Below, piece after piece: positions 25,859 through 35,439 of a DNA stretch of 64,000 bases; positions within the stretch are counted from its first letter, which is position 1; every line of letters begins with the position of its first letter. Both the position numbers and the translations under genes were made by a program. The notes beneath the pieces were generated by a model, which was not told the DNA's origin, ran no database searches, and saw nothing but the letters and a program-made list of their open reading frames with translations. This DNA is from Thermoproteaceae archaeon (GTDB taxonomy: Archaea > Thermoproteota > Thermoprotei > Thermoproteales > Thermoproteaceae): NCBI GenBank assembly GCA_015521775.1, contig WANN01000002.1, forward strand, positions 1 to 64,000, in the 5' to 3' direction.

Positions 25859-28537
25859 ATGACGGTTCAATTCGGAGTTGCTCGCACGCAACCGGAAGTA
25901 CCCCTTAAATCCATACACCGTATCAGGTTCGGGATATTGTCGCCCGACACTATTAGGAACATGTCAGTGATGGAGATCACCACCTCCCAAATATATGATG
26001 AGGCCGGGCTCCCGGTTAGGGGCGGCCTCATGGACAGGAGGCTGGGCGTCGTGGAGCCCGGGGCCAGATGCGAGACGTGCGACAACACGCATGACGCCTG
26101 TCCGGGCCACTTCGGCCACATAGAGCTTGTCAAGCCAGTCATACATGTGGAATTCGCCAAGTACATCTTCGACATATTGAGATCCACGTGCCCACACTGC
26201 GGGCGCATCATGCTACGCAATGACGAGATCGCCAAGTACAGGGAGAGGCTCGAGCGGCTTTCCGCCAAGTGGAAGCTGCTTGCCGACAACCTTGTGGAGA
26301 AGGTAAAGAAGAGGGCCTCAGAAAGGTCCACGTGCCCACACTGCGGGATGAAGAGGAACAAGGTCAAGTTGGAAAGGCCCTACGACTTCTACGAGGAGAC
26401 CGAGAACGGCGCGCTTGTGAAGATAGACCCAGAAGTGGTCAGGGAGCGATTGGAGCGCGTCCCCAACGAGGACCTAAGACTGCTCGGCTTCGACCCAAGT
26501 ATGGCACGGCCCGAATGGGCTGTGCTCACGGTTCTTCCAGTGCCGCCGCCACATGTGAGGCCCTCTATACAGCTGGAGACCGGCATAAGGAGCGAGGACG
26601 ACCTCACGCACAAGCTGATCGACATAATGCGCATAAACGAGAAGCTTAAGATCGAGCTGGAGGGTGGGGCCCCTATAAGCGTTGTGGAAAGCATATGGAG
26701 CCTCCTCCAGTACCACATAGCTACGTACTTCAACAACGAACTCCCAAACGTGTCAATAGCCAAGCATAGGAGCGGCAGGCCCCTAAAGGGACTTGCGCAG
26801 CGCCTTAAGGGCAAGGAGGGAAGGTTCAGGGGAAGCCTCTCCGGGAAGAGGGTCGACTTCTCCGCCCGTACGGTTATAAGCCCCGACCCGAACCTAAGCA
26901 TAAACGAGGTGGGGGTGCCCATAGACGTCGCCAAAGTGCTCACATATCCAGAGAGGGTCAACGAGTGGAACATAGACCGGTTAAGGCAGCTAGTGATGAA
27001 TGGGCCGGAGACGTGGCCAGGGGCCAACTACGTGATTACCCCCGAGGGGCGGCGCATGGACCTAAGGTATGTACGCGACAGGAAGAGCCTGGTGGATAGG
27101 ATTGGGCCTGGCTGGGTAGTGGAGAGGCACCTGCAGGACGGGGACGTGGTACTTTTCAACCGTCAGCCCTCGCTACACCGCATGTCCATCATGGCCCACC
27201 TGGTCAAGGTGCTGCCGGGCCGCACATTCCGCCTCCACCTGGCCGTGTGTCCGCCCTACAACGCGGACTTTGACGGGGACGAGATGAACCTGCACGTACC
27301 GCAGAACGAGGAGGCAAGGGCAGAGGCCAGGCTCTTGATGTTGGTGCAGGAGCACATAGTGTCGCCCAGGTACGGCGGCCCCATCATAGGCGCAAGGCAG
27401 GACTTCATCATCGGCGCGTATCTCCTCACGAGGAAGGACACGTTGCTGGACAGGGAGATGGTCGCCTACCTGCTCGGCGCGGCCAAGGACGTCGAGGGCA
27501 TCGAGGAGCCCGCCATAATGCACCCAACGGAGCTATGGACCGGCAAACAGGTAATGTCGATGTTGCTTCCCAGGGACTTCACGTGGGTGCAGCCAACCGC
27601 GTTCCGCAGCACCTGCGGCGATCCCGCCACATGCCTAGAAGACGAGTACCTAGTGATACTAAACGGATTCATGGCGAGCGGCGTCCTGGACAAGAAGTCC
27701 ATAGGCGCGGAACAGGTGGACTCGCTGTGGCACAGAATAGCCAGGGACTATCCCTCGGGTATCGCCAGGAAATGGCTGGACTCGGCGCTCAGGGTCTTCC
27801 TGAGGTACCTCGACCTGGTGGGCTACACGATAGGGATAGACTCGTTTGACCTGCCCCCCGAGGCCTACGACGAGATAAACGGCATAATCGCTAGGGGCGA
27901 GGAAAGGGCCAGAAAGTACATGGAAGAGTACTTGGCCAAGACTCTGCAGCCCGATCCGGGATATACTGTCGAGGAGACTCTGGAGAACAGGATGGCCATA
28001 GAGCTGTCCAAGGTTCGCGAGGACGCCACTAGGGTTGTAGAGAGGCACATCGACAAGCGGAGCGAGGCATATATAATGGCCAAAACCGGCGCGCGGGGCA
28101 GCCTAATAAACCTGGTCCAGATAAGCGGGGTGCTCGGACAGCAGACTATCCGCGGCGAGAGGATAAAGAGGGGCTACAGGCTGAGGACACTGCCCCATTT
28201 CGAGTTCTCCGACATAATTGGGCCCGAGGCCGGCGGATTCGTGAAGGGCAACTTCAAGGAGGGGCTGGGACCGGTGGAGTACTTCTTCCACGCCGCAGCC
28301 GGGAGGGACGGTCTTATAGACACCGCGGTCAGGACCGCGCAGTCGGGCTACATGCAGAGAAGGCTCGTAAACGCGCTGCAGGACGTATACGTGGCCTATG
28401 ACGGAACCGTTAGGTTCAGCAACGACGCCATAGTGCAGTTCAAGTACAGCGACGACTTCACCGACGTGAGCCGATCCGACCACGGCAAGCCCGTCAACAT
28501 AGACCAAGTGATTGCAAGGGTGAAGCAGAGGGGCTGA
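25859..28537 (+). CDS. rpoA1: RNA polymerase subunit Rpo1N (A')
   Basis: The 892-residue subunit has zinc sites (CETCDNTHDACPGHFGH and two CPHCG knuckles), KGKEGRFRGSLSGKRVDFSARTVI split across the lid region, FNRQPSLHRMSIMAH and the catalytic magnesium loop YNADFDGDEMN. It lacks the jaw, which is encoded by the next gene one base away. GAATTTAAATG about 28 bases upstream suggests an internal promoter in addition to operon read-through from rpoB. Confidence 0.98.
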   Translation: MTVQFGVARTQPEVPLKSIHRIRFGILSPDTIRNMSVMEITTSQIYDEAGLPVRGGLMDRRLGVVEPGARCETCDNTHDACPGHFGHIELVKPVIHVEFAKYIFDILRSTCPHCGRIMLRNDEIAKYRERLERLSAKWKLLADNLVEKVKKRASERSTCPHCGMKRNKVKLERPYDFYEETENGALVKIDPEVVRERLERVPNEDLRLLGFDPSMARPEWAVLTVLPVPPPHVRPSIQLETGIRSEDDLTHKLIDIMRINEKLKIELEGGAPISVVESIWSLLQYHIATYFNNELPNVSIAKHRSGRPLKGLAQRLKGKEGRFRGSLSGKRVDFSARTVISPDPNLSINEVGVPIDVAKVLTYPERVNEWNIDRLRQLVMNGPETWPGANYVITPEGRRMDLRYVRDRKSLVDRIGPGWVVERHLQDGDVVLFNRQPSLHRMSIMAHLVKVLPGRTFRLHLAVCPPYNADFDGDEMNLHVPQNEEARAEARLLMLVQEHIVSPRYGGPIIGARQDFIIGAYLLTRKDTLLDREMVAYLLGAAKDVEGIEEPAIMHPTELWTGKQVMSMLLPRDFTWVQPTAFRSTCGDPATCLEDEYLVILNGFMASGVLDKKSIGAEQVDSLWHRIARDYPSGIARKWLDSALRVFLRYLDLVGYTIGIDSFDLPPEAYDEINGIIARGEERARKYMEEYLAKTLQPDPGYTVEETLENRMAIELSKVREDATRVVERHIDKRSEAYIMAKTGARGSLINLVQISGVLGQQTIRGERIKRGYRLRTLPHFEFSDIIGPEAGGFVKGNFKEGLGPVEYFFHAAAGRDGLIDTAVRTAQSGYMQRRLVNALQDVYVAYDGTVRFSNDAIVQFKYSDDFTDVSRSDHGKPVNIDQVIARVKQRG

Positions 28538-28538
28538 C

Positions 28539-29693
28539 ATGTCTGCGCTCAAGGAAGTAGAGCCAGTGCTGGAAAGGCTTAAGGGGGTGCTCCCCCTGTC
28601 GCTGTACAGGGAGCTCGTGGCCAAACTGTCGAAGGAGGAGATGGGCAGGGAGAAGGCGCTGGAGGTCATCTACGAAACCCTTAAGCTCTACGTGAAGGCT
28701 CTTATAGATGCCGGGGAGGCCATAGGCATAGTTACAGCCCAGAGCATTGGGGAACCGTCGACCCAGATGATCCTTAGGTCCTTCCACTTTGCGGGTCTCC
28801 GCGAGTTCTCCATGGCCCTTGGACTTCCACGGATGATAGAAATCGTGGATGCCCGGAGGAGGCCGGCAACCCCCCTCATGTACGTCTACCTCGACGAGGA
28901 GCACTCAAAGTCGAGGGAAAAGGCGGAGGAGGTGGCCAAGAGGATACAGTCCGTGACCCTGGAAACGTTGGCCAGGTCCGTGGACGTGGACTACCTCACT
29001 TTCTCGATAGTGGTGGAGCTGGACCCAGAACAGCTCAGATATAGGGATATATCCACGAAGCAGCTCGAGAAGGTGCTCGCCAAGGTGAGGGGCAAGGGCC
29101 TCGAGGTGGAGTTCGATGGCAATGTGGTAGTGTTCCGCCTCGACACGAGCGACCCCGTGAAGCTGAGAAAGATCAGGGACAAGCTGCTCCAGACCAGGAT
29201 AAGCGGCATAAAGAACGTGCGTAAGACTGTCGTGAGGCAGGACGAGGGGACGGGCGAGTGGTACATAATAACCGAGGGCTCCAATCTGGAGGCCGTGCTT
29301 CAGATCGAGGGGGTGGACCCCACTAGGACCTATAGCAACGACCTACACGAGGTCGCTGAGGTGCTGGGCATAGAGGCTGCCAGGACGCTGATAGCCAACG
29401 AACTTAAAAAGGTCCTCGACGAGCAGGGCCTCGACGTGGACATGAGGCACATGTTCCTCGTAGCTGACGCCATGACGTGGACGGGCAGGGTGCGCCAGAT
29501 AGGGCGGCACGGCGTCGCGGGCAAGAAGGAGAGTCCCCTGGCGAGGGCCGCCTTCGAGGTCACAGTCAAGAACCTTGTCGACGCGGCCACGAAGGGTGAA
29601 AGCGAGGTGTTCAAAGGCGTCTTCGAAAACATAATAGCTGGACGCTACATACCGGTCGGCACCGGCATGGTCAGGATTTTAATGGAGCTCTGA
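28539..29693 (+). CDS. rpoA2: RNA polymerase subunit Rpo1C (A'')
   Basis: This 384-residue protein is the separate C-terminal part of the largest polymerase subunit. It contains GIVTAQSIGEPSTQMILRSFHFAG (split over the trigger-loop region, residues about 64-88), the jaw domain, and the closing VGTGMV segment. The split between A' and A'' is the normal archaeal arrangement. It starts one base after the rpoA1 stop. Confidence 0.97.
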   Translation: MSALKEVEPVLERLKGVLPLSLYRELVAKLSKEEMGREKALEVIYETLKLYVKALIDAGEAIGIVTAQSIGEPSTQMILRSFHFAGLREFSMALGLPRMIEIVDARRRPATPLMYVYLDEEHSKSREKAEEVAKRIQSVTLETLARSVDVDYLTFSIVVELDPEQLRYRDISTKQLEKVLAKVRGKGLEVEFDGNVVVFRLDTSDPVKLRKIRDKLLQTRISGIKNVRKTVVRQDEGTGEWYIITEGSNLEAVLQIEGVDPTRTYSNDLHEVAEVLGIEAARTLIANELKKVLDEQGLDVDMRHMFLVADAMTWTGRVRQIGRHGVAGKKESPLARAAFEVTVKNLVDAATKGESEVFKGVFENIIAGRYIPVGTGMVRILMEL

Positions 29694-29737
29694 GGGGCAC
29701 CGCGTAACCTTTATAATGGGGTTTTCGGTGTAGGCGC

Positions 29738-30043
29738 ATGATAGACGTCGCGCGAGAACTTAAGGTCGCTATTAACACTGGCAGGGTGCTTCTTGGGACC
29801 AGGGAAACGGTTAAGGCGCTTCTCAGCGGTGCCGCCAAGATGGTCATACTGGCAAACGATGCGCCCCTCTCAATAAGGCAGGACATAGAGTACTACGGCA
29901 GGCTTTCCGGCACGCCCATATACGTGTACCATGGGAACACGTGGGAGCTGGGCACAGCCTGCGGAAGGCCGCACAGGGTGGCCGCCCTGGCCGTTGTAGA
30001 GCCGGGGGAAAGCAACATACTGAGCCTCGTACAGGGAGAGTAG
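29738..30043 (+). CDS. rpl30e: Ribosomal protein eL30
   Basis: The 101-residue protein fits the L7Ae/L30e fold: VLLGTRETVKALLSGAAKMVILANDAP, then CGRPHRVAALAVVEPG. The position between rpoA2 and nusA is conserved in archaea. A TATA-like CCTTTATAATGG 25 bases upstream suggests its own promoter. Paralogous L7Ae proteins are distinguished by the operon position. Confidence 0.95.
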   Translation: MIDVARELKVAINTGRVLLGTRETVKALLSGAAKMVILANDAPLSIRQDIEYYGRLSGTPIYVYHGNTWELGTACGRPHRVAALAVVEPGESNILSLVQGE

Positions 30044-30046
30044 GCC

Positions 30047-30481
30047 ATGCCCGAGATAAGGATCACAGACGAGGAGATACGGTATGCCTCGCTGTTCGAA
30101 AGCCTGACCGGCATACAGCCGCTCGACACGGTGATAGACGACGAGTATAAGAGGGTTATTTTCGTTGTGCAGAAGAACATGGCGGCCCTGGCCGTGGGCA
30201 AGGGCGGGGTGAACATCAAGAGGCTCAAGCAGCTCATTGGCCGGGACGTCGAGGTGGTCGAGTATGGGGAATCCCCCGAGGAAGTGATCAGGAACTCCCT
30301 CTACCCTGCAAGGGTCATAGCCGTCAAGATAAGTAAAAGCGCCGAGGGCCTACTTGTGGCCACCGCAACGGTGGTCCCCGAGGACAAAGCCATTGCCATA
30401 GGCCGAAACGGCAAGAACGTTGGGCGTGCACGCATACTGGCCAAGAGGTACTTCGATATAGACAGGGTTGTACTGGCCTAG
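30047..30481 (+). CDS. nusA: Transcription factor NusA-like KH protein
   Basis: The 144-residue archaeal NusA has only the two KH domains, with GXXG-type loops GKGGVN (near residue 49) and GRNGKN (near 121), and lacks the bacterial N-terminal and S1 domains. It binds RNA and is thought to act in transcription elongation or termination. It follows rpl30e by three bases and precedes rps12, the usual archaeal order. Confidence 0.94.
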   Translation: MPEIRITDEEIRYASLFESLTGIQPLDTVIDDEYKRVIFVVQKNMAALAVGKGGVNIKRLKQLIGRDVEVVEYGESPEEVIRNSLYPARVIAVKISKSAEGLLVATATVVPEDKAIAIGRNGKNVGRARILAKRYFDIDRVVLA

Positions 30482-30527
30482 TTCAGAGCCGCGTAAAGCT
30501 TAATAAGCGTGTCACGGGGTAATCGCG

Positions 30528-30971
30528 ATGACGGGTAAAAAGTCGCCCAGTGGCCTTTACGCGGCCGCCAAGCTGAGGAAGAAACGTAAAAAGTTCAGGT
30601 GGAGCGATGTCACGTATAAGAGGAAAAAACTCGGCATAGCAAGAAAGTTCGATCCCCTTGAGGGGGCCCCCATGGCCAGGGGCATAGTGCTGGAAAAGGT
30701 CGGCGTCGAGGCAAGGAAGCCCAACGCGGCGGTACGTAAATGCGTTAGGGTGCAGCTCGTGAAGAACGGCAGGGTCATCACCGCCTTTGTCCCATATGAC
30801 GGTGGGCTCAACGTGATAAACGAACACGACGAGGTAATAGTGGAAAGGATAGGTGGACCCGAGGGGAGGGCCTATGGGGACCTGCCCGGAGTAAGGTTCA
30901 AGGTTGTCCTCGTCAACAACACGTCGCTTAGGGCCATCCTAGAGGGGAAAAGGCAGAAACCCATAAAGTGA
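30528..30971 (+). CDS. rps12: Ribosomal protein uS12
   Basis: The 147-residue protein carries the conserved [14 protein letters not shown] segment and the [19 protein letters not shown] loop of archaeal uS12, which monitors the decoding centre. Normal length. rps7, which usually follows in archaea, is absent; rpoD comes next after four bases. Confidence 0.96.
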   Translation: MTGKKSPSGLYAAAKLRKKRKKFRWSDVTYKRKKLGIARKFDPLEGAPMARGIVLEKVGVEARKPNAAVRKCVRVQLVKNGRVITAFVPYDGGLNVINEHDEVIVERIGGPEGRAYGDLPGVRFKVVLVNNTSLRAILEGKRQKPIK

Positions 30972-30975
30972 CCTA

Positions 30976-31785
30976 ATGGCCAAAGTCCAGGTCGTTGAGA
31001 GGCGTAACGACTATATACGTTTCGTGGTGGAGGGCGTAGACGCAGGCACGCTTAACTCGTTGAGGAGGGTCATAGTTTCCGAGGTCCCCATACTTGCAAT
31101 ACATGAGGTCGTCATCATAGAGAACAACTCCGTCATGTACGACGAGGTGCTTGCCCATAGGCTGGGGCTGGTGCCCCTCACAACTCCGTTGGAGAGCCTG
31201 CCCAGGATAGAGGAGTGCGAGATGGGCCTGGTCGACCCCACCGAGTGCACCGTTAAACTTGCGCTCCAAGTCAAGGCCGAGGAACCCATGGTCGTCTACT
31301 CCTACATGTTGACCAGCGACAGGCCGGACGTGAGGCCCGTACACGACAACATTCCGCTGGTCAAGCTTGAAACCGGCCAGACGGTGGTCGCCGAAGTGTA
31401 TGCTAGGCTGGGCAGGGCGCGGGAACACGCCAAGTGGCAGGCCGGCAACGCGGCCTACTACGCCTATCCTCGCGTCTCCCTGTCTACTCAGCTACCCGAC
31501 AAGTGCAGATCGCTTCTAGAGGAGGTCTGCGGTTCTGTTGAGGTGGATGGCGCGAGGTGCACCTACGGGAAGCTCAAGGCGATAGAGTCGTACTGCGGCG
31601 GCCATGTCAAGGTCGATGCCGAGCCGGACAAGTACGTGTTTTGGGCCGAGTCCTACGGCAACATGGACGTGGAGTCCTTAATTCGCGAGGCCTTTAGAAT
31701 ACTGAGGTGGAAACTGGAGAGCTTCATGGATGCGCTTAGGTTCAAGGCAGCGCGCTACACAGCCCAGGCGACGTTGGAGGAGTAA
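30976..31785 (+). CDS. rpoD: RNA polymerase subunit Rpo3 (D), with Cys cluster
   Basis: This 269-residue subunit is the archaeal homologue of RPB3/alpha (TLNSLRRVIVSEVPILAIHEVVIIENNSVMYDEVLAHRLGLVPL region, residues about 22-68). Between about residues 173 and 212 lie five cysteines (including PDKC, EEVC, ARCTYG and ESYCGG), a plausible iron-sulfur site as found in the D subunit of Sulfolobus. It nucleates polymerase assembly with Rpo11, Rpo10 and Rpo12. Its place directly behind rps12 joins two operons that are often separate. Confidence 0.96.
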   Translation: MAKVQVVERRNDYIRFVVEGVDAGTLNSLRRVIVSEVPILAIHEVVIIENNSVMYDEVLAHRLGLVPLTTPLESLPRIEECEMGLVDPTECTVKLALQVKAEEPMVVYSYMLTSDRPDVRPVHDNIPLVKLETGQTVVAEVYARLGRAREHAKWQAGNAAYYAYPRVSLSTQLPDKCRSLLEEVCGSVEVDGARCTYGKLKAIESYCGGHVKVDAEPDKYVFWAESYGNMDVESLIREAFRILRWKLESFMDALRFKAARYTAQATLEE

Positions 31786-32270
31786 ATGGTCGCCTCGCCG
31801 GCCTCGCCGGGCAACGCGTCGAGGCGCCCCAACACTTCCGTATTAGTCTCCTACTACAACGCCTACGAGACACAGCAACGGCTGGGCTCTCAGTCCCGCA
31901 ATCATCCTTGTCGAGACGTCCCTGAACAGGCCAGTACGAGCTAGGCGTACCTCTTGGGCGTACTACGCCCCGCATTGACCTTGCCGCCAACCGCAAAACA
32001 CCTTGAGGCGTCGCAGTCGATGCGAGGTGCCGGCCACTACACAAGTAAAGAACTTGTCGTCCGCGTTGCCGGGCTATACGTGACTCTACATACGGCACAC
32101 GGGAATCGGCCTGGGCCAAACACAATGCCCCTATTTTTACATGCCGCGTCGTACAGTAGGACGGGGACACGGCCTCAACCCTATATCCCCTCACACATGC
32201 GCCTATCGACGGGCACGGCCGTGACTTCTGCATGGGAAAGGCCGCGTAAGGCCGTGGATAGGGCGGATGA
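31786..32270. other. GC-rich gap in the rpoD-rpl18e cluster; no gene seen
   Basis: About 500 bases without a protein-like frame interrupt an otherwise tightly packed operon. It contains hairpins: GGGCGTA-C-TACGCCC near 31957-31971; ACAAGT-AAAGA-ACTTGT near 32040-32056 enclosed by CCGGC/GCCGG; and CGCCTATC near 32198 with GATAGGGCG near 32258. A TTTTAAAA box at about 32276-32283 directs rpl18e and, being palindromic, could also fire leftward into the gap. A non-coding RNA is possible, but I recognise no family. Confidence 0.4.
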
Positions 32271-32304
32271 GATAATTTTAAAAGAGGGGGACCAGCAACG
32301 CACA

Positions 32305-32673
32305 ATGCCCCCTAACCCTACTGGGCCCACCAGCGTTCAGACGCGGATGCTTGTTAGGTTCCTTAGGAAAGCCGCCAAGGACAACAACAGCCCCATATGG
32401 AGGTACGTGGCGGACCTTATCTCTAAGCCGCGGCGAAAGAGGGTGGAAGTAAACTTGTACAGGATAGACAGAGTGGCGTCTGAGGGCGACACGATACTCG
32501 TGCCGGGCAAGCTGCTCGGCGTGGGGCGCATGAACAAGAGGGTCACCGTGGCGGCCTGGAAGTACTCTAAGTCGGCGCTTGAGGCCTTGGAAAGGTCTGG
32601 CTGCGAGGCGATCACGATACCCGACCTTGTACGTAGGAATCCAAAGGGTTCCAACGTCAAGATAGTGATATAG
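32305..32673 (+). CDS. rpl18e: Ribosomal protein eL18
   Basis: The 122-residue protein matches archaeal L18e: NNSPIWRYVADLISKPRRKRVEVNLYRI, then PGKLLGVG and NPKGSNVKIV at the end. TTTTAAAA 26 bases upstream marks a leaderless ATG at 32305, so this part of the ribosomal cluster has its own promoter after the 520-base gap. Confidence 0.96.
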   Translation: MPPNPTGPTSVQTRMLVRFLRKAAKDNNSPIWRYVADLISKPRRKRVEVNLYRIDRVASEGDTILVPGKLLGVGRMNKRVTVAAWKYSKSALEALERSGCEAITIPDLVRRNPKGSNVKIVI

Positions 32674-32681
32674 GGGTGGAC

Positions 32682-33239
32682 ATGGCCAACATACGTTATG
32701 TGGACCTGCCCAACGATAACCCCGGGTCTCTGGACATAGTGGTTGATGCGTCGGGGCATGTAGTGGGGCGCTTGGCGTCGCTTGTGGCCAAGTGGATACT
32801 CGAGGGGAGGCGAGTCACAGTGGTAAACGTTGAGAAGAGCGTAATCACGGGTGACCCCCATATGGTGGTGGAGTGGTATAAGAGGAAGATATCTGAGTGG
32901 AGGACTCACTACAATCCTGAAAAGGTAGGCCCCAAAGTGCCCCGGAGACCCGACAGGGTCTTCAAGAGGATTGTCAGGGGAATGGTTCCGCGTAAGGCGT
33001 GGAGAGGCAGGCAGGCCATGAAGCGGCTGAGGGTCTACATGGGCATACCCTTGGACCTGCTCATGCGTAGGGAGCTGGTCATTTTCAGGGTCGAGAAGGC
33101 GACGCTGAGGCGCAGGCCCGGCTCAAAATACGTCACCCTTGAGGACCTGTGGAGGAGCGTGGATCCCCCTGGCTGGGAGAAGTGGCGCAGGGCAGCCGAC
33201 AGGACGAGCGGGATAGCTTTAAAAGGCGACGGACAGTAA
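32682..33239 (+). CDS. rpl13: Ribosomal protein uL13
   Basis: The product is 185 residues from the ATG at 32682 (a GTG two codons earlier is in frame). It has VVDASGHVVGRLASLVAKWILEGRRV and the basic RMVPRKAWRGRQAMKRLRVYMG-like core (residues about 102-125) of archaeal L13. It is in the conserved rpl18e-rpl13-rps9-rpoN order. Confidence 0.96.
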   Translation: MANIRYVDLPNDNPGSLDIVVDASGHVVGRLASLVAKWILEGRRVTVVNVEKSVITGDPHMVVEWYKRKISEWRTHYNPEKVGPKVPRRPDRVFKRIVRGMVPRKAWRGRQAMKRLRVYMGIPLDLLMRRELVIFRVEKATLRRRPGSKYVTLEDLWRSVDPPGWEKWRRAADRTSGIALKGDGQ

Positions 33240-33245
33240 GGCGTG

Positions 33246-33704
33246 ATGGCGGAGGAACAGGACATGGTGAAGTCAATAGCCGCCTACGAGCTCTCCGAGG
33301 AGCCGCGTGTTGTCGTTGCGGTGGGTAAAAAGAAGACGGCTATTGCCAGGGCCATCATAAGGCCGGGCTACGGACGGGTCAAGGTGAATGGGGTCCCCGT
33401 GGAGCTCTGGCCCGTGGAGATGGCCCGGGTCAAGATGATGGAGCCCCTATTACTGGCCGGCGACGACATTGTGAGCAAGGTAGACATAGACGTGCAGGTC
33501 AGGGGAGGCGGCTTCATGGGCCAGGCCGCGGCTACGCGTATGGCGATTGCCCGTGGGCTAGTACTGTACACACGTAGCAAGGAATTGGAACAGCTCTACT
33601 TGTTCTACGACTCGTACATGATAAGGGGCGACCCGCGGAGGACGGAGCCCAAGAAGCCGGGCATAAAGCATGCGCGCTCCAAGCGTCAGAAGGCGTATAG
33701 ATGA
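33246..33704 (+). CDS. rps9: Ribosomal protein uS9
   Basis: This 152-residue protein has [24 protein letters not shown] and the C-terminal [17 protein letters not shown] tail that reaches the decoding site. A GTG directly before the ATG is an alternative start. Its end overlaps rpoN by four bases. Confidence 0.96.
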   Translation: MAEEQDMVKSIAAYELSEEPRVVVAVGKKKTAIARAIIRPGYGRVKVNGVPVELWPVEMARVKMMEPLLLAGDDIVSKVDIDVQVRGGGFMGQAAATRMAIARGLVLYTRSKELEQLYLFYDSYMIRGDPRRTEPKKPGIKHARSKRQKAYR

Positions 33705-33901
33705 TCGTGCCGGTCAGGTGCTGGACGTGCGGTAGGCCTGTGGCGCATCTATGGGAAGACTTCAGGAACCGCGTGCTGGCCGGCGAACACCCCGGACACG
33801 TGCTTGATAGCCTAGGCCTCAGGCGGTACTGCTGTAGGCGCACGCTCATGGGGCACGTGGAGTGGATAGACCTCCTCCTGAAATTTGAGCAGCGCCAGTA
33901 G
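33701..33901 (+). CDS. rpoN: RNA polymerase subunit Rpo10 (N)
   Basis: The 66-residue zinc protein has the invariant [14 protein letters not shown] start and the CC pair ([13 protein letters not shown]) that together bind zinc, plus the conserved helix that contacts Rpo3. The ATGA overlap with rps9 is typical. rpoK (Rpo6), which often follows, is absent here. Confidence 0.97.
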   Translation: MIVPVRCWTCGRPVAHLWEDFRNRVLAGEHPGHVLDSLGLRRYCCRRTLMGHVEWIDLLLKFEQRQ

Positions 33902-33964
33902 GCCCGTAGCCGCCCACTTCAGATGCCGGAGCCAATACTTTTAAAGGCGCTGCGAGTTACCCCT

Positions 33965-34219
33965 ATGTCCAGGCCGCAGCAGATACCGTCGCCGTTGAAG
34001 GTGCTGTCCAAAATGGCTAACAAGAGCGTCTCCGTGAAATTGAAGAGCGGCGTCGATATTAGGGGCGTGTTGCTGAGCTACGATACCTGCATGAACCTTG
34101 TAATTGACGAGGCAGAGGAATACGACCCCATAACGGATTCCGTTAAGGCCAAGTACGGCAAGATAATGATAAGGGGAAGCCAGGTCATGTTCGTGTCGTC
34201 GCCCGACGTAGTCACATGA
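33965..34219 (+). CDS. Sm-like archaeal protein (Lsm)
   Basis: From the ATG at 33965 the 84-residue protein shows the Sm1 motif (VSVKLKSGVDIRGVLLSYDTCMNLVIDEAEE, about residues 22-52) and Sm2 (YGKIMIRGSQVMFV). Archaeal Lsm proteins form heptameric rings that bind U-rich RNA. TACTTTTAAAGG 23 bases upstream supports this start over an upstream in-frame ATG. It overlaps metK by four bases. Confidence 0.93.
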   Translation: MSRPQQIPSPLKVLSKMANKSVSVKLKSGVDIRGVLLSYDTCMNLVIDEAEEYDPITDSVKAKYGKIMIRGSQVMFVSSPDVVT

Positions 34220-35439
34220 CGCGCATCAATCTAGTCAAGACGGACCGAAGGCCCATTGCGTCGTATGAGGTGGAGATAGTGGAGAGGAAGGGGCTTGGGC
34301 ACCCTGACTACATTGCGGATTCTGTGTCGGAACGGGTAAGCGTGGAACTCTCCAAGTACTACGAGGAGAACTTCGGCGTGATACTGCACCACAACCTCGA
34401 CAAGACGCTGGTGGTCGGAGGACAGTCGAGCCCTGCTTTCGGCGGTGGCAAGGTGGTCCAGCCTATATATATAATCGTGTCCGGCAGGGCTACAACGGAG
34501 GTCAGGGAGGGGGGAACAGTGCACAAGGTGCCTATTGGGCCAATAGTGCTGGGGTCCGTAACGTCCTGGATAAAGGAGAACTTCCGGTTCCTGGTCCCCG
34601 AAAGGCACGTTGTTGTCGACTACAAAATTGGTTCCGGTTCCGTGGACCTGGTCGGCGTGTACGAGCTTGGGGCGAGGACCGGGGGAGTGCCCCTAGCCAA
34701 CGACACTTCTGTAGGCGTCGGATATGCGCCCCTATCCCCACTCGAGAGGCTTGTGCTGGAGGTAGAGGCCACGCTCAATTCGCGTGACTTCAAGCGCCGG
34801 CTCCCCGAGGTTGGCGAAGACATAAAGGTCATGGGGGTCCGCCTGGGAAGGGAGGTGAAGATCATGGTTGCTGCGGCCATGATATCCCAGATAGTCAGGG
34901 ACAGAGACCATTACATACAGGTAAAGGACGAGGTCAAGAGGAGCGTGGAGGACCTGGCCGCAAAGCTTGTGCCTGACTATGCGGTGGAGGTGGCCGTCAA
35001 CACCGCCGACAAGCCGGAACACGGCATCTTCTATCTGACCGTGACCGGCACGTCTGCGGAGCACGGCGACGACGGCATGACGGGCAGGGGCAACAGGGCC
35101 AACGGCCTCATAACGCCCATGAGGCCCATGTCGCTGGAGGCCACCGCGGGAAAGAATCCCACCTCCCATATAGGCAAAATCTACAACGTTGTTGCACGTA
35201 ACATCGCCGAGAGGATACATGCACAGGTGAAGGGCGTTGCGGAGGCCACCGTAGAGCTTGTAAGCCAGATCGGCAAGCCTATCAGCGAGCCCCTCGTGGT
35301 GAACGTGGAGCTGGCCGTGGAGCACGGCGACATAACCGGCGAGGTTAGGGGCGAGGTGGAGGGACTCGTAGCGGAAGAGTTGAGGCGAATGCCCTCCATA
35401 ACCAGGGCGATACTTGAGGGGGGAATCACCCTATTCTAG
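34216..35439 (+). CDS. metK: Archaeal S-adenosylmethionine synthetase
   Basis: The 407-residue protein is the archaeal type of MAT, divergent from bacterial MetK. It has [17 protein letters not shown] near the start, [38 protein letters not shown] (split at residues about 276-296) and [13 protein letters not shown]. It makes AdoMet from ATP and methionine, supplying the methyltransferases seen elsewhere in the window. ATGA overlap with the Lsm gene. Confidence 0.96.
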   Translation: MTRINLVKTDRRPIASYEVEIVERKGLGHPDYIADSVSERVSVELSKYYEENFGVILHHNLDKTLVVGGQSSPAFGGGKVVQPIYIIVSGRATTEVREGGTVHKVPIGPIVLGSVTSWIKENFRFLVPERHVVVDYKIGSGSVDLVGVYELGARTGGVPLANDTSVGVGYAPLSPLERLVLEVEATLNSRDFKRRLPEVGEDIKVMGVRLGREVKIMVAAAMISQIVRDRDHYIQVKDEVKRSVEDLAAKLVPDYAVEVAVNTADKPEHGIFYLTVTGTSAEHGDDGMTGRGNRANGLITPMRPMSLEATAGKNPTSHIGKIYNVVARNIAERIHAQVKGVAEATVELVSQIGKPISEPLVVNVELAVEHGDITGEVRGEVEGLVAEELRRMPSITRAILEGGITLF

